Assembly: GCF_003672135.1 (NCBI RefSeq)
Contig: NC_039507.1
Location: 8,571,624-8,635,623, forward strand
DNA length: 64,000 nucleotides
Reading direction: 5' to 3'
Origin: Ooceraea biroi
Lineage: Eukaryota > Arthropoda > Insecta > Hymenoptera > Formicidae
Under the pieces are notes generated by a model that searched no databases, had not been told where the DNA came from, and saw nothing but the letters and a program-made list of their open reading frames with translations. Numbering within the stretch: position 1 is the first letter of the stretch; each line of letters starts with the position of its first letter. The translations under genes were made by a program, and so were the position numbers. Positions 26,277-38,005 of the stretch are shown here, one piece after another.

Positions 26277-27117
26277 CACCCACAGAAAAGATTTCTGGAC
26301 TTAATGCTATTACTCTTTAATCTATCATAAAATAAGATCGCTATAGCGACAATCATATTTATTATTGAAAAGAAGCATATTTTAATCTTGAATAGAAAAT
26401 TCGAAAATCTAGATTAAAGTAATCTTGGTGCTATCTCATTAATTTTCTCAGAAGGATTTAAATAAAAATTTCTAGCAAGTTCAAAATATTCTTGATTTAA
26501 GAATATTGTGAGTACCAAAAGACATCTTATTCTATTCTTGTAACTTGTAATAAGAGAATTTGTGGAATCTGCACAAAACGGCCAATATTTATGTGTTGCA
26601 ATCGAAAATCGGGAAAGTGTTTCTGTTATTTACAATGAATAAGTGCAAAAGATATGGAAATGTCTTATCTCGAATCTTATTTCTCAAGTAAGTATATTGT
26701 ATATACTTACTTACATTTCCATATCTTTTAATATTTCTTGCATTGTAAATAACAGAAACACTTTCCCGATTTTCGATTGCAACACATAAATATTGGCCGT
26801 TTTATCGGAATAAAGGACGCAGAAGCGCCGAGTCGACGAGCGACTGTGAGAAAATGATGCGTCGACATCGACAAAGCCTACTGTAAAGTGGCGCTAATAT
26901 CAAATTATTCTACATACAAGAATATATAAGCACAAATTTGTACATGTTACTCTTGTCTCAAGACAGTAAGACAATCTTATTTAATTCGAGAGAGAAGAAT
27001 AGAAATTACTGATTTAAATTAAAAATTGTTTTATTTTCATATTTTTTATACTTGTAATACGATTAAATTAGTCAAGAATATTTTTCGTCTTGTTATCAGA
27101 AATCCTTTCTGAGGGTG
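26277..27117 (+). mobile_element. 841-bp hairpin-bearing element, copy A
   Basis: This segment is present again, reverse-complemented and of exactly the same length, at 53843-54683, with roughly 1% differences. Its ends are related inverted repeats: CACCCACAGAAAAGATTTCT on the left and, read from the other strand, CACCCTCAGAAAGGATTTCT on the right. It is flanked by TA on both sides (GCTTA|CACCC and GGGTG|TAGAT), as in Tc1/mariner-type insertions, although copy B lacks that flank. There is no coding frame. A 227-bp imperfect palindrome lies at its centre. Confidence 0.85.
26576..26802. repeat. Central hairpin of 841-bp element, copy A
   Basis: The two arms begin AAAACGGCCAATATTTATGT and are exactly complementary for about 63 bp. 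After a mismatched patch they pair again over AAAAGATATGGAAATGT. The middle is itself an inverted AAGTAAGTATA/TATACTTACTT pair. The folded RNA would be a stem of over 100 bases. Confidence 0.9.
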
Positions 27118-28347
27118 TAGATTTCGAGATAACGACCAGTTGGACGATCGGCGTGCGTGGCCTCAAAAAGCAAGCAGGGAAGTGCAATCTTGCTAACGAG
27201 ACACTTCAGTCAAGTCTACTTTTCATTGCCACATTTCTTTTGTCGAAGCAATCTCTACTAATTGAAACTTAGTTCATGTCTCTCTACTCGCACGCTCAGC
27301 CTTAAAACGGAAAAAAAATTCGGCACTTTCTCATTCCTAAAAAATTGTTTAAAATTGTCCTTTACCGCTTCGCACGTACGTAGCGCATCTCGCGAACGAA
27401 TCTTAGCATATCAGCGTGCGCTGAACAAAAGTTGAACAGCTGTCAAGTTTAACTGTGTAAGACCCGCAGAATCTGTAAAACCCGTGAATCTCGGCTAATC
27501 CACATGACTCGCTATTTCAGTAATTACTTCTCGCGCACGGTCGAATTAACGTGATGAAATTAAATGCGAGATCAGCACGTCGGCATGGAGCCGCGTCAAT
27601 CGCGCGTACGTGCACGCTCGCGCGCGTACGAACACGGGGACTTCGTTCCGAAATTCCGGATTCAATCTATCCTTAACAATCCCATTAGCGAGTCCCCACA
27701 TCTTCGTCGATACCCCGGCGCGGTGGCAGGAACTTTGGTTTTGCCCCGAGCTGGACAAAGTGCCGATATAGCTTGTCTTGTCTCTCACTGCGACTGGCAC
27801 TTTGGCGTGGCTCGACAATGTGGAAATCCCCGGGATAACGTAACGAGCACCCTCATATACCCTACTGCAACTTCGCGGCACTTACACAAGCTCGAAAACG
27901 AAGCGTGCGCAAACCATGAAGCCGCCGTTAGATACGCGTAACGTAAGCGCGTGTGCGAGCGTGCGCGCACGAATGTGTACAAAGTGCCTCTAGGGGTGAG
28001 AGACCACAGTATCCTTTAACAATGAATGCTTTATGGGTAATATCAAGTCAATTAGCTTTGCTAATTGAGAACTCTATTATCTCCTGTCAGGCGAGAAGTA
28101 GTCACGACTGCGTTTTGATGCGACGAATAGTTCAATGAATTTCCACACATCTTCTGATCATTGTCACATTTGAGTAAACCAAAGTTACATTATTAAATAT
28201 TCTTCTCAGTTATCTCCTAATGTACTTATGTGAAACGTATCGATATTATTATACTATTAATTATATAAATCATAGAACTAACTAAATACTATATGTTATA
28301 TAAATACCATATGATACAAATAAAATTAAAAAGTCCTACTATATATA
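27118..28347. other. Intron segment, no gene seen
   Basis: It contains alternating purine-pyrimidine CG/TG-rich patches at about 27.60-27.63 and 27.94-27.99 kb. No exon or element was recognised. Confidence 0.6.
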
Positions 28348-28421
28348 TTGGGTCGTCCGGAAAGTTCGTGCCGATTTTGAAGGAAAATTCAAAGGCAACA
28401 TTTTGTTATGTCGATAAATAT

Positions 28422-30173
28422 TTATTGTCTTATGTATGCACCGTTTTGTTTCACAACCTTTGTCCATCTTTCACGCAACTGGAAGATTTCATTCTCCCAG
28501 AACTTCTTAGGTTTCTCGGCGAAAAACTTCTCAAGGTGGTTTTTTATGTCGATCAAAGAGTTGAAGTTCTTGCCGCTAAGAGAATTTTGCAAAGACCTAA
28601 ATAAGTGAAAGTCTGAAGGTGCAATGTCTGGTGAATACGGTGGGTGAGGTAGCACATCCCAGCCAAACTCCAACAATTTTTGTCGGGTAGTCAAAGAAAC
28701 ATGAGGTCTGGCATTGTCCTGATGGAACACGACGCCCTTCCTATTAGCTAATTCTGGACGTTTTTCTGAATCGCTGTCTTTAAGGGGGGAGCCTGCTTTA
28801 GAACATTGAAAATAAGGTATAATTTTACGAATTTTTTCGGAGAAACTATACAGCGGATCATTATAAAACTTTGATGCATTTATTAGTACATGTTTAAAGA
28901 TAAAAAAAATTATTTTTTTATTTGAATATATCGCCTGTAGAGGTCGTCCTGGAGGCATCTTAGTGCAGCCGGCATTGTAAATTGGTGAGCATTCTCCTGC
29001 CTCCAAATTTCATCCAAACTGAAAAATTGAAATATTTTCTTGTTATTTATGAATTCCCATCGTCGATGAACCTTTAATATTCATAAAAACATTAAGTTAA
29101 ACAATTACTTTTGCATGAAAAAGTTCAACAACTTTGCCTAAAAATCGTACTTTTGTGTTCTAAGCTCCACCATTTTGGCACTTTTCAACTTTTTTCTTCT
29201 CTCTTTGGTTCATCGACGATGGGAATTCATAAATAACGAGAACATATTTCAATTTTTCAGTTTAGACGAAATTTGGAGGCAGGAGAATGCTCAGCAATTT
29301 GCAATGCCGGCGACGCGGCTGCATTAAGATTTCTCCAGGACGACCTCTACAAGCGATATATTCAAATCAAAAAATAATTTTTTTTATCTTTAAACATGTA
29401 CTAATAAATGCATCAAAGTTTTATAATGATCCGCTGTATAGTTTCTCCAAAAACAATTCGTAAAATATATCTTATTTTCAGCGTTCTAAAGCAGGCTCCC
29501 CCCTTAATTCGTCCAGTTGCGAGCAGTACTTATCTGCATTTATCGTTTGGTTGTGTGGTAGGAGCTCATAATATAGGATTCCTTTCCAATCCCACTAGAC
29601 ACAGAGCATGACTTTTTTTGGATGAAGACCAGCTTTCGGAGTGGTTAATGCTGGTTCATTTCGCTTACCCCAGGATCTTTTTCGTTCTACATTGTTGTAA
29701 ATGATCCATTTTTCGTCACCCATCACTAATTGCTTCAAAAATGGTACGTTTTCGTTGCGCTTGTACAGCGAGTCGCAGATGGAAATGCGATCCATTAAAT
29801 TTTTTTCGGCCAAATTATGCGGAACCCATACATCATAGCGACTTACGTAACCAAGCTTCACTACATGATCGTGGACAGTGGTTTTCGATATTTTCAGTAT
29901 CTCTGCTAATTCACGTGTCGTGTAGCGCGGGTTATTCTCGATCAGTGTCTTGAGTTGGTCATCATCAGTAGTAGAGGGTCTGCCCGAGCGTTCTTGGTCT
30001 TTAAGGTTAAAATCACCAGCTCTAAACTTAGCGAACCACTTACGTACGGTTCTTTCAGCTAAAGCGCCTTCTCCGTAAACAGAACATATCGAATTTGTTG
30101 CTTGTGAGGCATTTTTGCCTTTCCGGTAATAGAAAAGCATCAAGTGTCTAAAATGTTCTTTGTTTTCTTCCAT
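28422..30173 (-). pseudogene. Mariner transposase pseudogene with three lesions
   Basis: The frame starts at ATG 30173 (MEENKEHFRHLMLFYYRKG) and has the paired helix-turn-helix region and the WVPHNL linker. It keeps all three catalytic Asp: MGDEKW, HQDNARPH and PYSPDIAPSD, the last two 34 residues apart. It is nevertheless dead. A Trp codon has become TAG at 29597-29595 just after MLCV, one base is missing from the A-run before RPELANRKG near 28760-28770, and a 720-bp element sits in the frame at a TTAA. The C-terminal piece runs to a TAA at 28422. Everything except these lesions reads as a normal mariner transposase. Confidence 0.92.
28784..29503. mobile_element. 720-bp foldback element inserted at TTAA
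   Basis: TTAA is duplicated at 28780-28783 and 29504-29507. The ends begin GGGGGGAGCCTGCTTTAGAA. The inverted similarity continues for nearly 300 bp on each side (28784-29072 and 29207-29503) with some mismatches, leaving a central spacer of about 134 bp. There is no coding frame. TTAA targets are the hallmark of piggyBac-type transposases, so mobilisation by one is the likely origin, but the end sequence alone does not prove it. Confidence 0.9.
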
Positions 30174-30357
30174 CTTCAAAAGAGTACAAAACTGACACGA
30201 ATCAATTTATCTGAAACAACTTTTTTCCTAAAGATGCGTTGAAATGTCACCTTTAAGCATATGTATATACATCGTATGTTTTCAATAACATTGATATATT
30301 CAGACATGTTCCAACGCCATCTATTAAAAATCGGCACGAACTTTCCGGACGACCCAA

Positions 30358-31100
30358 TAGTTAATAAAATAATATAAATTAATAGATATTAAAATCTCTC
30401 ATTTCCAGTAGACAATTTCTTTCTAAGATCGTTCTCGGACAATACAATTTTAATGATTATTAGAAAATATAAATCCCACGCGTTATGGATGGTAACGTGC
30501 GTATCGTAGCGTAATAAAAGTTGGAGTGGTGAACGAGACATCCTGCTACATGTACGTGGCTATAGAAATAGCATTGGTGTGCGCAGCATCTCCCTCGTGA
30601 CGCGTCGCTGTCGTCGGAACGTGTGTGTGTCCCCGAACTTGAGCGCTCGTTAAAAGTTACCGATGCACCCCCCGAAAGTGGATACGAAGTCCGATAACTC
30701 GATCTCGACGCACAGCACGACGTCGGTGCGGACGAGCTAGATTGTCGTTTTTGATCGTGACATCCTGGGGGGTTGCTCGTTCGTGCTCCCTGTTATTTGC
30801 TGATGGATGCACGCGGTACATTGTAATAATATCTCCGGGAGATTCCGTGTTACGCAACACGCACTAATCGTTACGCGGCAGCATTAATCGTTCGCGTAAT
30901 CGAATGCTGCGCTTATGCTAGTATTATACAGTATTATACAGTAGGGAATGTAGTTATCCGTCACGTTTGCAAAACAAGAATGTAATGCGAAATGAAAAAA
31001 AAATAGCCATATTCGTGACGCTAGTTAATTTCTCCCTTAACAAATTAGTTATTTCTTGGTGGTGGTGATATAGATCATGTGTATTTCAGTGATATATATC
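30358..31100. other. Intron segment, no gene seen
   Basis: Plain sequence with a small duplication of AGTATTATAC near 30.92 kb. Confidence 0.6.
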
Positions 31101-31284
31101 ATTTAGAAAATGTAGCTTTCATAAAAATATATACAAAAAGTTTTAGCAATGAAAAAAATAGTACGGTCTCAATGAGAAATATATTGCGTGTATACACGCA
31201 ATATATTTCTCATTGAGACCGTACTATTTTTTTCATTGCTAAAACTTTTTGTATATATTTTTATGAAAGCTACATTTTCTAAAT
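31101..31284. repeat. Perfect 184-bp palindrome
   Basis: The 92 bases at 31101-31192 are the exact reverse complement of 31193-31284, with no spacer; the centre is GCGTGTA|TACACGC. The symmetry stops abruptly on both sides (TATATC|ATTTAG and CTAAAT|CACAAA). No target duplication or coding frame was found. Confidence 0.97.
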
Positions 31285-32441
31285 CACAAAAAGGAAAGAA
31301 ATTTTCAGGTAGCTTGATTCTAGAACTTATATTACTTTGCGGAGCAAGATGGCAAAGAAAAGATATCTTTAATATTCGATATTAAATTTATTTGATAGTA
31401 CGTGTTATGAATATTTATTGCTTGGCAATATTTAAATATTTGCTGTTTAATAACAGCATATCATTGATCATCCACTTTGCTTCATTGGTTGCTATCTTGT
31501 CAGAATCGTTCGAGTTACGCAGAGGCTAATTGCTGACAAGACGAAATGAATAGCCCGAAAGCTGTTCCGAGCAATTTATAATCGTGACTAGACCGGAGCC
31601 GCCGAGGCTATTCTATGGTGCATTGCGGTGCAATATACGCGGATGCAAAGAACGCGGAGTACGCCCTTAGCTCGCAATCCTTCTGTCCCGCCTAAATTAT
31701 ACCTGTATTTAACCTATTATGTTACCGGTATTAAGGGAATAACAGTCCATCGTTGTTTTTCAGGAGGAAATTCACAGGACAGGATGCGACGGGATTTTAA
31801 GCACAAAGCTAGGACGCGAGCGCGTTTAATTAGCGTAAAGTGCGTTACATCGTTAAAAATGAATACCGCGAAGGATTATAAGGATATAGGAGTGTAGTTG
31901 GAGAGGCGCGCGCATACGCTATTAACGTTTATTACTCGTAAACTCCTCCCTCCCTCTGTTCGGCGTGTGTGAGAGAGAGAGAGAGGGCGAAATTATAGAT
32001 GAAATATTGAACTGAACTCGCGAACTTATATATAATCGCGGATTAGATTATTTGCAGCTGCCGGTCGTGCCCTAGATACTCGTCGATAATTGAGACGCTG
32101 CCGTATAAATGAGTAACGCGATGGGGAATGATTTTCGCAGATTTCGACCTCGCTCATATAATCTGACAGATAATTGTTACCGCCACAAATACCATTCCTA
32201 AATTCTCATGCGCATTTAATCTTACGCTTTTCCAACGCTCTCTCAGGCTGGAATTTACGAGAAGTTTAGTCTTTTCAAATGTTATTATATAATTGGGGAA
32301 ACCTAAGCTCGCTTCGCAAGCACCCCCAATAATACGTCCGCGTACGCGCCGAGCAGCGAACGGGACAAAATCCCCCTAAGAAATTAACCGCGCGAAGCTT
32401 TACCGCCTCAGCCCCTAAGCCTCTCATAGACGCGTTCTTCC

Positions 32442-32528
32442 GTAGCAGCAGCGGCAGCGACAGCAGCAGCAACAGTAGCAGTAGTAGCAGCCGCAGCAGC
32501 AACGCCGACACCAGCGACGACGACGACC
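32442..32528. repeat. Imperfect GCA/GTA/GAC triplet repeat
   Basis: About 87 bp of mixed CAG, CAA, TAG and GAC triplets. It would read as poly-Ala/Val/Leu on the minus strand but has no splice or domain support. Confidence 0.85.
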
Positions 32529-32865
32529 ACAGGAACAGCAGCGGCGGGAGACCCTTTTAATTCCGTGTCGGAATCACGCTGAAGGAGACCGCCGCGTATC
32601 TTTAGTAGCCAGTGCATATTTCATAGACGTGCCGTGTATGCGCATAATTTTCGAGCCACCGCTCTCACACCCGCCCGCAGGCGCACGCTTGCACCCTCGG
32701 TGTCCCCCCCTCTCTCTCTATCTCTCTGCATTAATCCATCTCTCTCTTTCTCTCTGCACACACCACCCTCGGACTCGACCGTCCGTCGCGCTGACGGACG
32801 TCCTCCCCTTCGCGTAACCCCGAGTTGGAGGCCGCTTGCCTCGCGCGAGCTCCGTGAAAGGCTGC

Positions 32866-32890
32866 GAGAGAGAGAGAGAGAGAGAGAGAG
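32866..32890. repeat. (GA)n microsatellite
   Basis: About 12 uninterrupted GA units. Confidence 0.95.
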
Positions 32891-35800
32891 TTGATTAATC
32901 TCTACAATATTTAAGAAGCGCCGGAGTCCCGGAGAGCAAAAAGCCTTCCGTCCCGTGCTTTACGAGGATAGCTTTCCCCGCTAACATAAATCCCCCGCCG
33001 GCTAATCCGCTGTTTGCATCGATGTACCCCCTCGCCAGCCCCGTGTTTTCCTTGCGGTGCCCTTACTCTTTTGTTTCCCCTTCGTGGCAACGCGCTTTGG
33101 TCACGAAATCGCGTAATCTTAATTGGTCCTTAAGCGAGTATCCAAAAGAAAGTAAATGAAAATTTGAGTGTCTTAAATTTTAGTGTATTCGAATCTTTCT
33201 AGAGAAAGGGCACGAATTTCTAACAACTTTAATTATTTGAAACTTTTATGAGAATTTACATGTTATATCCGAACGTGTAAATAACACAATCCAAATACTG
33301 CGGCACTCCTTTTGCCAGGAAATCATCGATAATGGAATTATTGATACTGAAAAATTTCCACGGAATATTTTTGCTAAAAGGCATTAATATTGATATAACA
33401 CGTTGCACGTAATATCAAGAGTTTATAAATATAATATCCATACATAGGATTTAGCAGTTCGGGATATTAACAATTCATATAACTCTTATTTACATTAATT
33501 ATGAGAAATATACACGGGAACAAGAGATTATCTCGGGTTTCGAACTGCACCGCAGTTACCGATAGCCGCGGCGAGCATTTCGGGATTAAGCTTCAAATGA
33601 AACGGAACGATGCAATTTTATATTGCCTGAATATATGAGCGCAGAATTATCGGTATCGCCAGCGCGCCTCGCTCGTGTGCGTGTACGTTCCTAATACGCG
33701 GATCGATTCTCGATTGATCTATTTTTAAGCGGTACACACGCACGGCCTACCACTTTTAAACGTCTGATAACTCTTAAGCCAATTGGGCTGATCCGCGTGA
33801 GCGTGCAATCTCAATAGGTCCATTCGCGCGAATTTCGCTGAACGATGATCGTCACGATTTTCGCCGGTGCGGCCGGCAGCGCGTTTATGCGCGGGGAATC
33901 GCCGGATCGCGGATCGCAGATTGGTAGATAGAATTGTGCGCGAACCAACAATTGCATTATACAATTTATCGCACCTCGCAGCATTAACTCGCGGCCGCGC
34001 GACCCACCGGGGAATTCAGTGCGGCGCGAGAGCGAGCGGCCGCGCGCGCGTAACTCGTGCGTTTTAACGATTGCTGTTCTTCTTCCGGTCGTATGAATTT
34101 TCGATGGCAGCATGTTCAACGAAGAATACCTGTCGTTGTATGTTACGTCGAAATCGTCGTTTTCTCGCGATTCTAGGCGAGAAACGCAGAGAACGCGCGC
34201 AATATCGATGCAGACGATATGCGGAATCGCGAAAACGCATAATTGCATTAGGTACTCACCACGGCGAGTCCGTGGAGTTTATCGCACTTGATTGTGCAAT
34301 AATGCGCGAATCGGGGTTATTGAAGGTTTCCCGCCGGCACGGGTTTCGCTTTCGCGAAGGGGTAACATAATGCGCTCGCGATCAACGAATCGGCGTTGTT
34401 GTCGAGTACAATGAATCATTTCAACGTAGCGTGCAAAGAGGCCTCTTCTCGAAAATTGCGCTGTCAATTAATTCGGACAACCGTCGCGCTGGTATCGCTC
34501 ACTCTCTCGCGCCTCTCGCGCCGCGCGGGGCGTCGCGATGTAATGCAAAAATTCGGAAAATCGCAAATGTGAAAAAGCGTCAGTTCGATCAATCTGGATT
34601 CAACGTCGGGAAACAAAAACCACACGTGTGCGATCATTAAATGGCGAAATTTCATGCATTTCGAGCACGAAGAGGAGAGCGCAGGAGGACGCGCCGGATG
34701 CGCCCATCGGCTGCCAGAGAGACCGGGCGATAATTGCATTGCTAATAGCGCGACGGCGGGCGGAAACTTACGCAGTTTATCGCACTTTATTGCTTTACCG
34801 TGAGCGCATCGCACCCCCTGGGCACCTCTCGGTGTGGCGCGTGTGCAGTTTGTGGCTCTCTATCCCGGAGCTGAAAGCGCAAAGACGATAACGACATGAC
34901 GCGCGTTCGCCGTGCGAGAGATCGGCATAACGCAGATATCGGATAAACGTGGTTTTTTTCCTGGGCCGCCTCGTCGTCGCGATTTATTGCACCCGCGATT
35001 TTTCGCGTCTCCATTGAATCCTGACTGATTCGAGTTCGTCCTCGTATGACCCCGATAATAAATTACTTCTCTCTCGCAACGAACGATAACATTATAATTG
35101 GAATCTCGCGCGGTAAAAAGATCAATTTCAAAGGAGGAATTTAATTTTCGTAACGATATTCCGCAGGATCTCAGGCATCGCTCACGCACGTCGAAAACAG
35201 GTGCCTATGTGTTCTTTAATTAAAATACGGACTACACTTGACGTGTTTAAAATTTTTTTTTAACGGATTGCTATATATATTCTCATCACTTAAATAATGC
35301 CGCAACCTAAAGGTCACTAGTTCAGTTCGGTGCGTCTGAAATTAATACGATATTCGAGATAAAGTGAGATTTACATGTATAACAGTATGCACGATAAAAT
35401 AGTGGATAAAAAGAATGCAATAAAATAGTGGATAAATAAAGGGAAAATAAAAGAGCTCGCGAGTCGTCGTGATAAGCTCTGATGAGACTGATACATATAT
35501 CCTTCTTGTAAATTTTTATGAAGGTTTACATTAATCACGAAAGCATAACGGAAAAGCGCCATCGCCCGATAGCAAGAGCACGCAAGCGAGTAATTATCGG
35601 GAACCTAATAAAACCTTGTTATAAAAAGTATTACCGCGCGTGATCCGTGCTTTGTATCGCGGACTCGAATTTATCCGAGGCAAAGGTTCGTAAACCACTT
35701 GCAACGCTGCCGACTGCGACGAGGCAAGCGCTTTCGGATTTATCCGCGTTAAGGATTTATTCGACGAGCATTTATTTATCTATTTTTGAAACACACGAAC

Positions 35801-36554
35801 ATGTTCGCCGAGAGATCAACGTTTGAGTGTCGCATAACGCGCTTCGCGCCCACTTCGGCGCCGTTTTACGAATTCATGCGGCTGCATCCAGCTAAATAAT
35901 ATAGCCGTCTACCTCCGATGAACAACTAGATATTTTCCACGATATTTTCCGCCATCCACCTGCGTGCAGGCGTCTCCGCGGGAAACGTGATCAAACTGGC
36001 AAACTTTCCCGGCAAATCGGATTAGCGGGAAAATACGAAATCGTTACATCGATTAGACGTTTATGTGGCTTCGCCTGATTTATTCCACGTTTCTCGACGC
36101 ACTTTGCCGGACTGCCGGCAAGTAATTGATGAAAATTTACTTGGAATTTCTTCAATTCTAGTGAACATCTACGGATCCATTACCGGGACGAGACGTCGAT
36201 ACCGCCAAGACTCGTGGGACTCGGCCCGGCTCGAAGAAAAACGTACGGAAAAGGAACATCCTCATACCAAAAATTACTTTCCGCCGCTGAACTTCGGCTG
36301 CATTACAAATACGTCCGTTTCCCCTTGTAAAAGTGCTTCGAAGTTTCAATTCGCGTAGACAGGAGATCTCGAGACCTCGTAAGGGAAAACTCGCGGAATC
36401 GTTTTCCATGTTCCTATACGCAAAGCGCACAAAGGAAATTCTCCAAACGCTCGGAACACATGTGTAATTCGGCGCGAAATGTCGATGTTAAACGTTCAAT
36501 GTTAAATGTATGTACGTATCCATCATCATATACAAGTAATGTTACAAGTAATCA

Positions 36555-36765
36555 ATTTGTTTATTATTTGTATTCATTATTTCCTGGCGGTTATAAATAC
36601 TTGGTTAATGATATCACACACCTGGACCTAATTATGGTGTCACATCAAGACGGATGATGTTAATTGGTTTGCACTTGAGAAGGGCTTCAAATTAAGCCGA
36701 AACGTTGTGCGTTATAAATATATTTTTAGCCAGTGGTGGTCGAAGAACATTTGTTTATTATTTGT
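36555..36765. mobile_element. Probable truncated retroelement insertion with a 17-bp target duplication
   Basis: ATTTGTTTATTATTTGT occurs at 36555-36571 and again at 36749-36765, bracketing 177 bp. The insert ends in a stretch with GAGAAGGGCTTCAAATTAAG then CCGAAACGTTG, a CTT-AAG stem followed by CGAAACGTTG, a pattern I associate with 3' tails of some retroelements. A 17-bp duplication suits target-primed insertion. The family cannot be named from so short a piece. Confidence 0.5.
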
Positions 36766-36819
36766 GTTACAAGTAATGTTATAAAGAATTACGAAAGACA
36801 GAAGCAGCGTATACTGCTT

Positions 36820-36876
36820 CTAAATTTAAAGTCTGATATATATCAGACAGCTATATATATCAGACTTTAAATTTAG
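36820..36876. repeat. 24-bp inverted repeat (hairpin)
   Basis: 36820-36843 pairs exactly with 36853-36876 around a 9-base loop. GAAGCAG/CTGCTTC forms another small stem directly before it (36801-36820). Confidence 0.9.
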
Positions 36877-37237
36877 TAGACACTTGTGTAAAAAATAATA
36901 GTAGGTCATTGAAAAATTATTCGAGATTTCATGTTATTTTATTTCAGTGAAAATTAAAAACCAACTCCAACATGTACCGATATAAAAATACTCGAGAATA
37001 AAAATAAAGAAAATAATAAAACATTTCTCGCTTTCTTTCTCCAAGATTATTTCATGATACGATAACGTCACATATCTTCGCGTGAGAACAATTAAATAGA
37101 CAGCACAAAAACAATGCTGAAATGTCAAGTCAGTCGCGTGCAGGATAGATTTCCGATATGCTACGTGCGCAGTTAATCGAGACTGTATATTCGCACATTA
37201 TAAAGGCACGGAAGAAATAAGAGAAGACTTGACGTAC

Positions 37238-37399
37238 CTTTTTTAGCTTTGCTGACGCTTATCATTTGGCCATCCTCTCGCTTCCACATCAATTTCGGTG
37301 GTGGATAACCATCAGCCTTGCACGTGAGAGTAATATTCTGATGTTCTCGCACTGCCACGGTGCTCTCAGTGGAAAGAGAGTCCAATATATTCGGTGGCA
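37238..37399 (-). CDS. DIP-like gene, exon encoding the first half of Ig domain 2
   Basis: This 162-bp exon lies between TTCCAG (AG at 37401-37400) and GTACGT (donor at 37237), entering and leaving in phase 1. The split codon gives Val, so the junction reads VVVPPNILDSL, the usual link between Ig1 and Ig2 in DIPs. It encodes NITLTCKADGYPPPKLMWKR, with the first Ig2 cysteine, the core Trp and an N-glycosylation site, and ends SVSKAKK. The next exon is 19.5 kb away. That intron holds one copy of the 841-bp element, the nested mariner, the 184-bp palindrome and the 17-bp-duplication insert. Confidence 0.93.
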
Positions 37400-37797
37400 C
37401 TGGAACACGCGCGCGGCAGAATTCCTTTTTTTTATTTGAAATTCAGCGCAATATAGCACAACTAACACCTGTACATACGTATAACTAACTGCGTTTGTTG
37501 GATGCTGCTTTTAATGCAAATTTCACAACACGCGCGCGTTTATTTCGCGTAATGTAACATTAAATTAAATTAAACCGCTCGTCGCATGTGCGCTGGCTGC
37601 GACAATTAAATCAAACAAAGTAACTCTGAATCAAACTACACGCGTGATTATTACTGCATAATGTCCCACCGTGCACCGTGAATTTTTGTTCCGTTGCTTG
37701 TGCGTTCTCCGTTATTTTATTATGCATTTACTACTGCAACACGCAGATGTGTGTTTCGTTGCTTACGGCAAGTTACGTTTCGTGAAGCGATATTTAC

Positions 37798-38005
37798 CTA
37801 CGACTTGAAGGAAGCCCACTTGGCTTATCATGGGGTTGGTATTCACTTGGCACATGTAATAACCCCGATCGTCCTGTTGCACGCTGCTGATATGTAGCAA
37901 CCATGTCTTCTGGTTATCATGCGACACGGAAAACCTGGGCACTTTCACGACCACGTGTTTGTGAACGGTGAGCAGCATCTGACGACCCACGTGGATCCAC
38001 GCTAC
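37798..38005 (-). CDS. DIP-like gene, exon encoding the second half of Ig domain 1
   Basis: This 208-bp exon begins in phase 0 after a TTCTCAG acceptor (AG at 38007-38006) and ends in phase 1 before GTAAAT (donor at 37797). It encodes VAWIHVGRQMLL, with the core Trp, and the segment WLLHISSVQQDDRGYYMCQV, which carries the second Ig1 cysteine in a D-x-G-x-Y-x-C motif. It continues through NTNPMISQVGFLQVV. The NTNPM stretch after the cysteine is typical of DIP and lachesin proteins. In DIPs the first Ig domain makes the contact with Dpr partners, so this exon should hold part of the binding face; that is family knowledge, not read here. The exon before it is 17.2 kb upstream and the next one only 398 bp downstream. 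Confidence 0.93.

Larger units (their letters stand above)
28348..30357 (-). mobile_element. Mariner element (DD34D), broken by a nested insertion
   Basis: The inverted ends begin TTGGGTCGTCCGGAAAGTTC and match for about 30 bp. TA flanks both sides (28346-28347 and 30358-30359). Without the 720-bp nested element and its duplicated TTAA the length is 1,286 bp, typical of mariner. The transposase frame is on the minus strand, the same strand as the host gene. Its subfamily cannot be fixed here. Confidence 0.93.
31285..36554. other. Intron segment, no gene seen
   Basis: Contains a CAG/GTAG-type triplet patch at 32442-32528, a GA run at 32866-32890, and a direct repeat of ATAAAATAGTGGATAAA near 35.39-35.45 kb. 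CpG-rich chance frames near 33.8-35.2 kb lack domains. Confidence 0.6.

Noticed and set aside
28422..29006. 194-codon frame starting inside the foldback element as a gene of its own
   Set aside because: It is an accidental join of the foldback element with the C-terminal part of the broken mariner transposase.
32275..32617. Leu/Val/Ala-rich open frames
   Set aside because: Produced by a triplet repeat; no exon signals.
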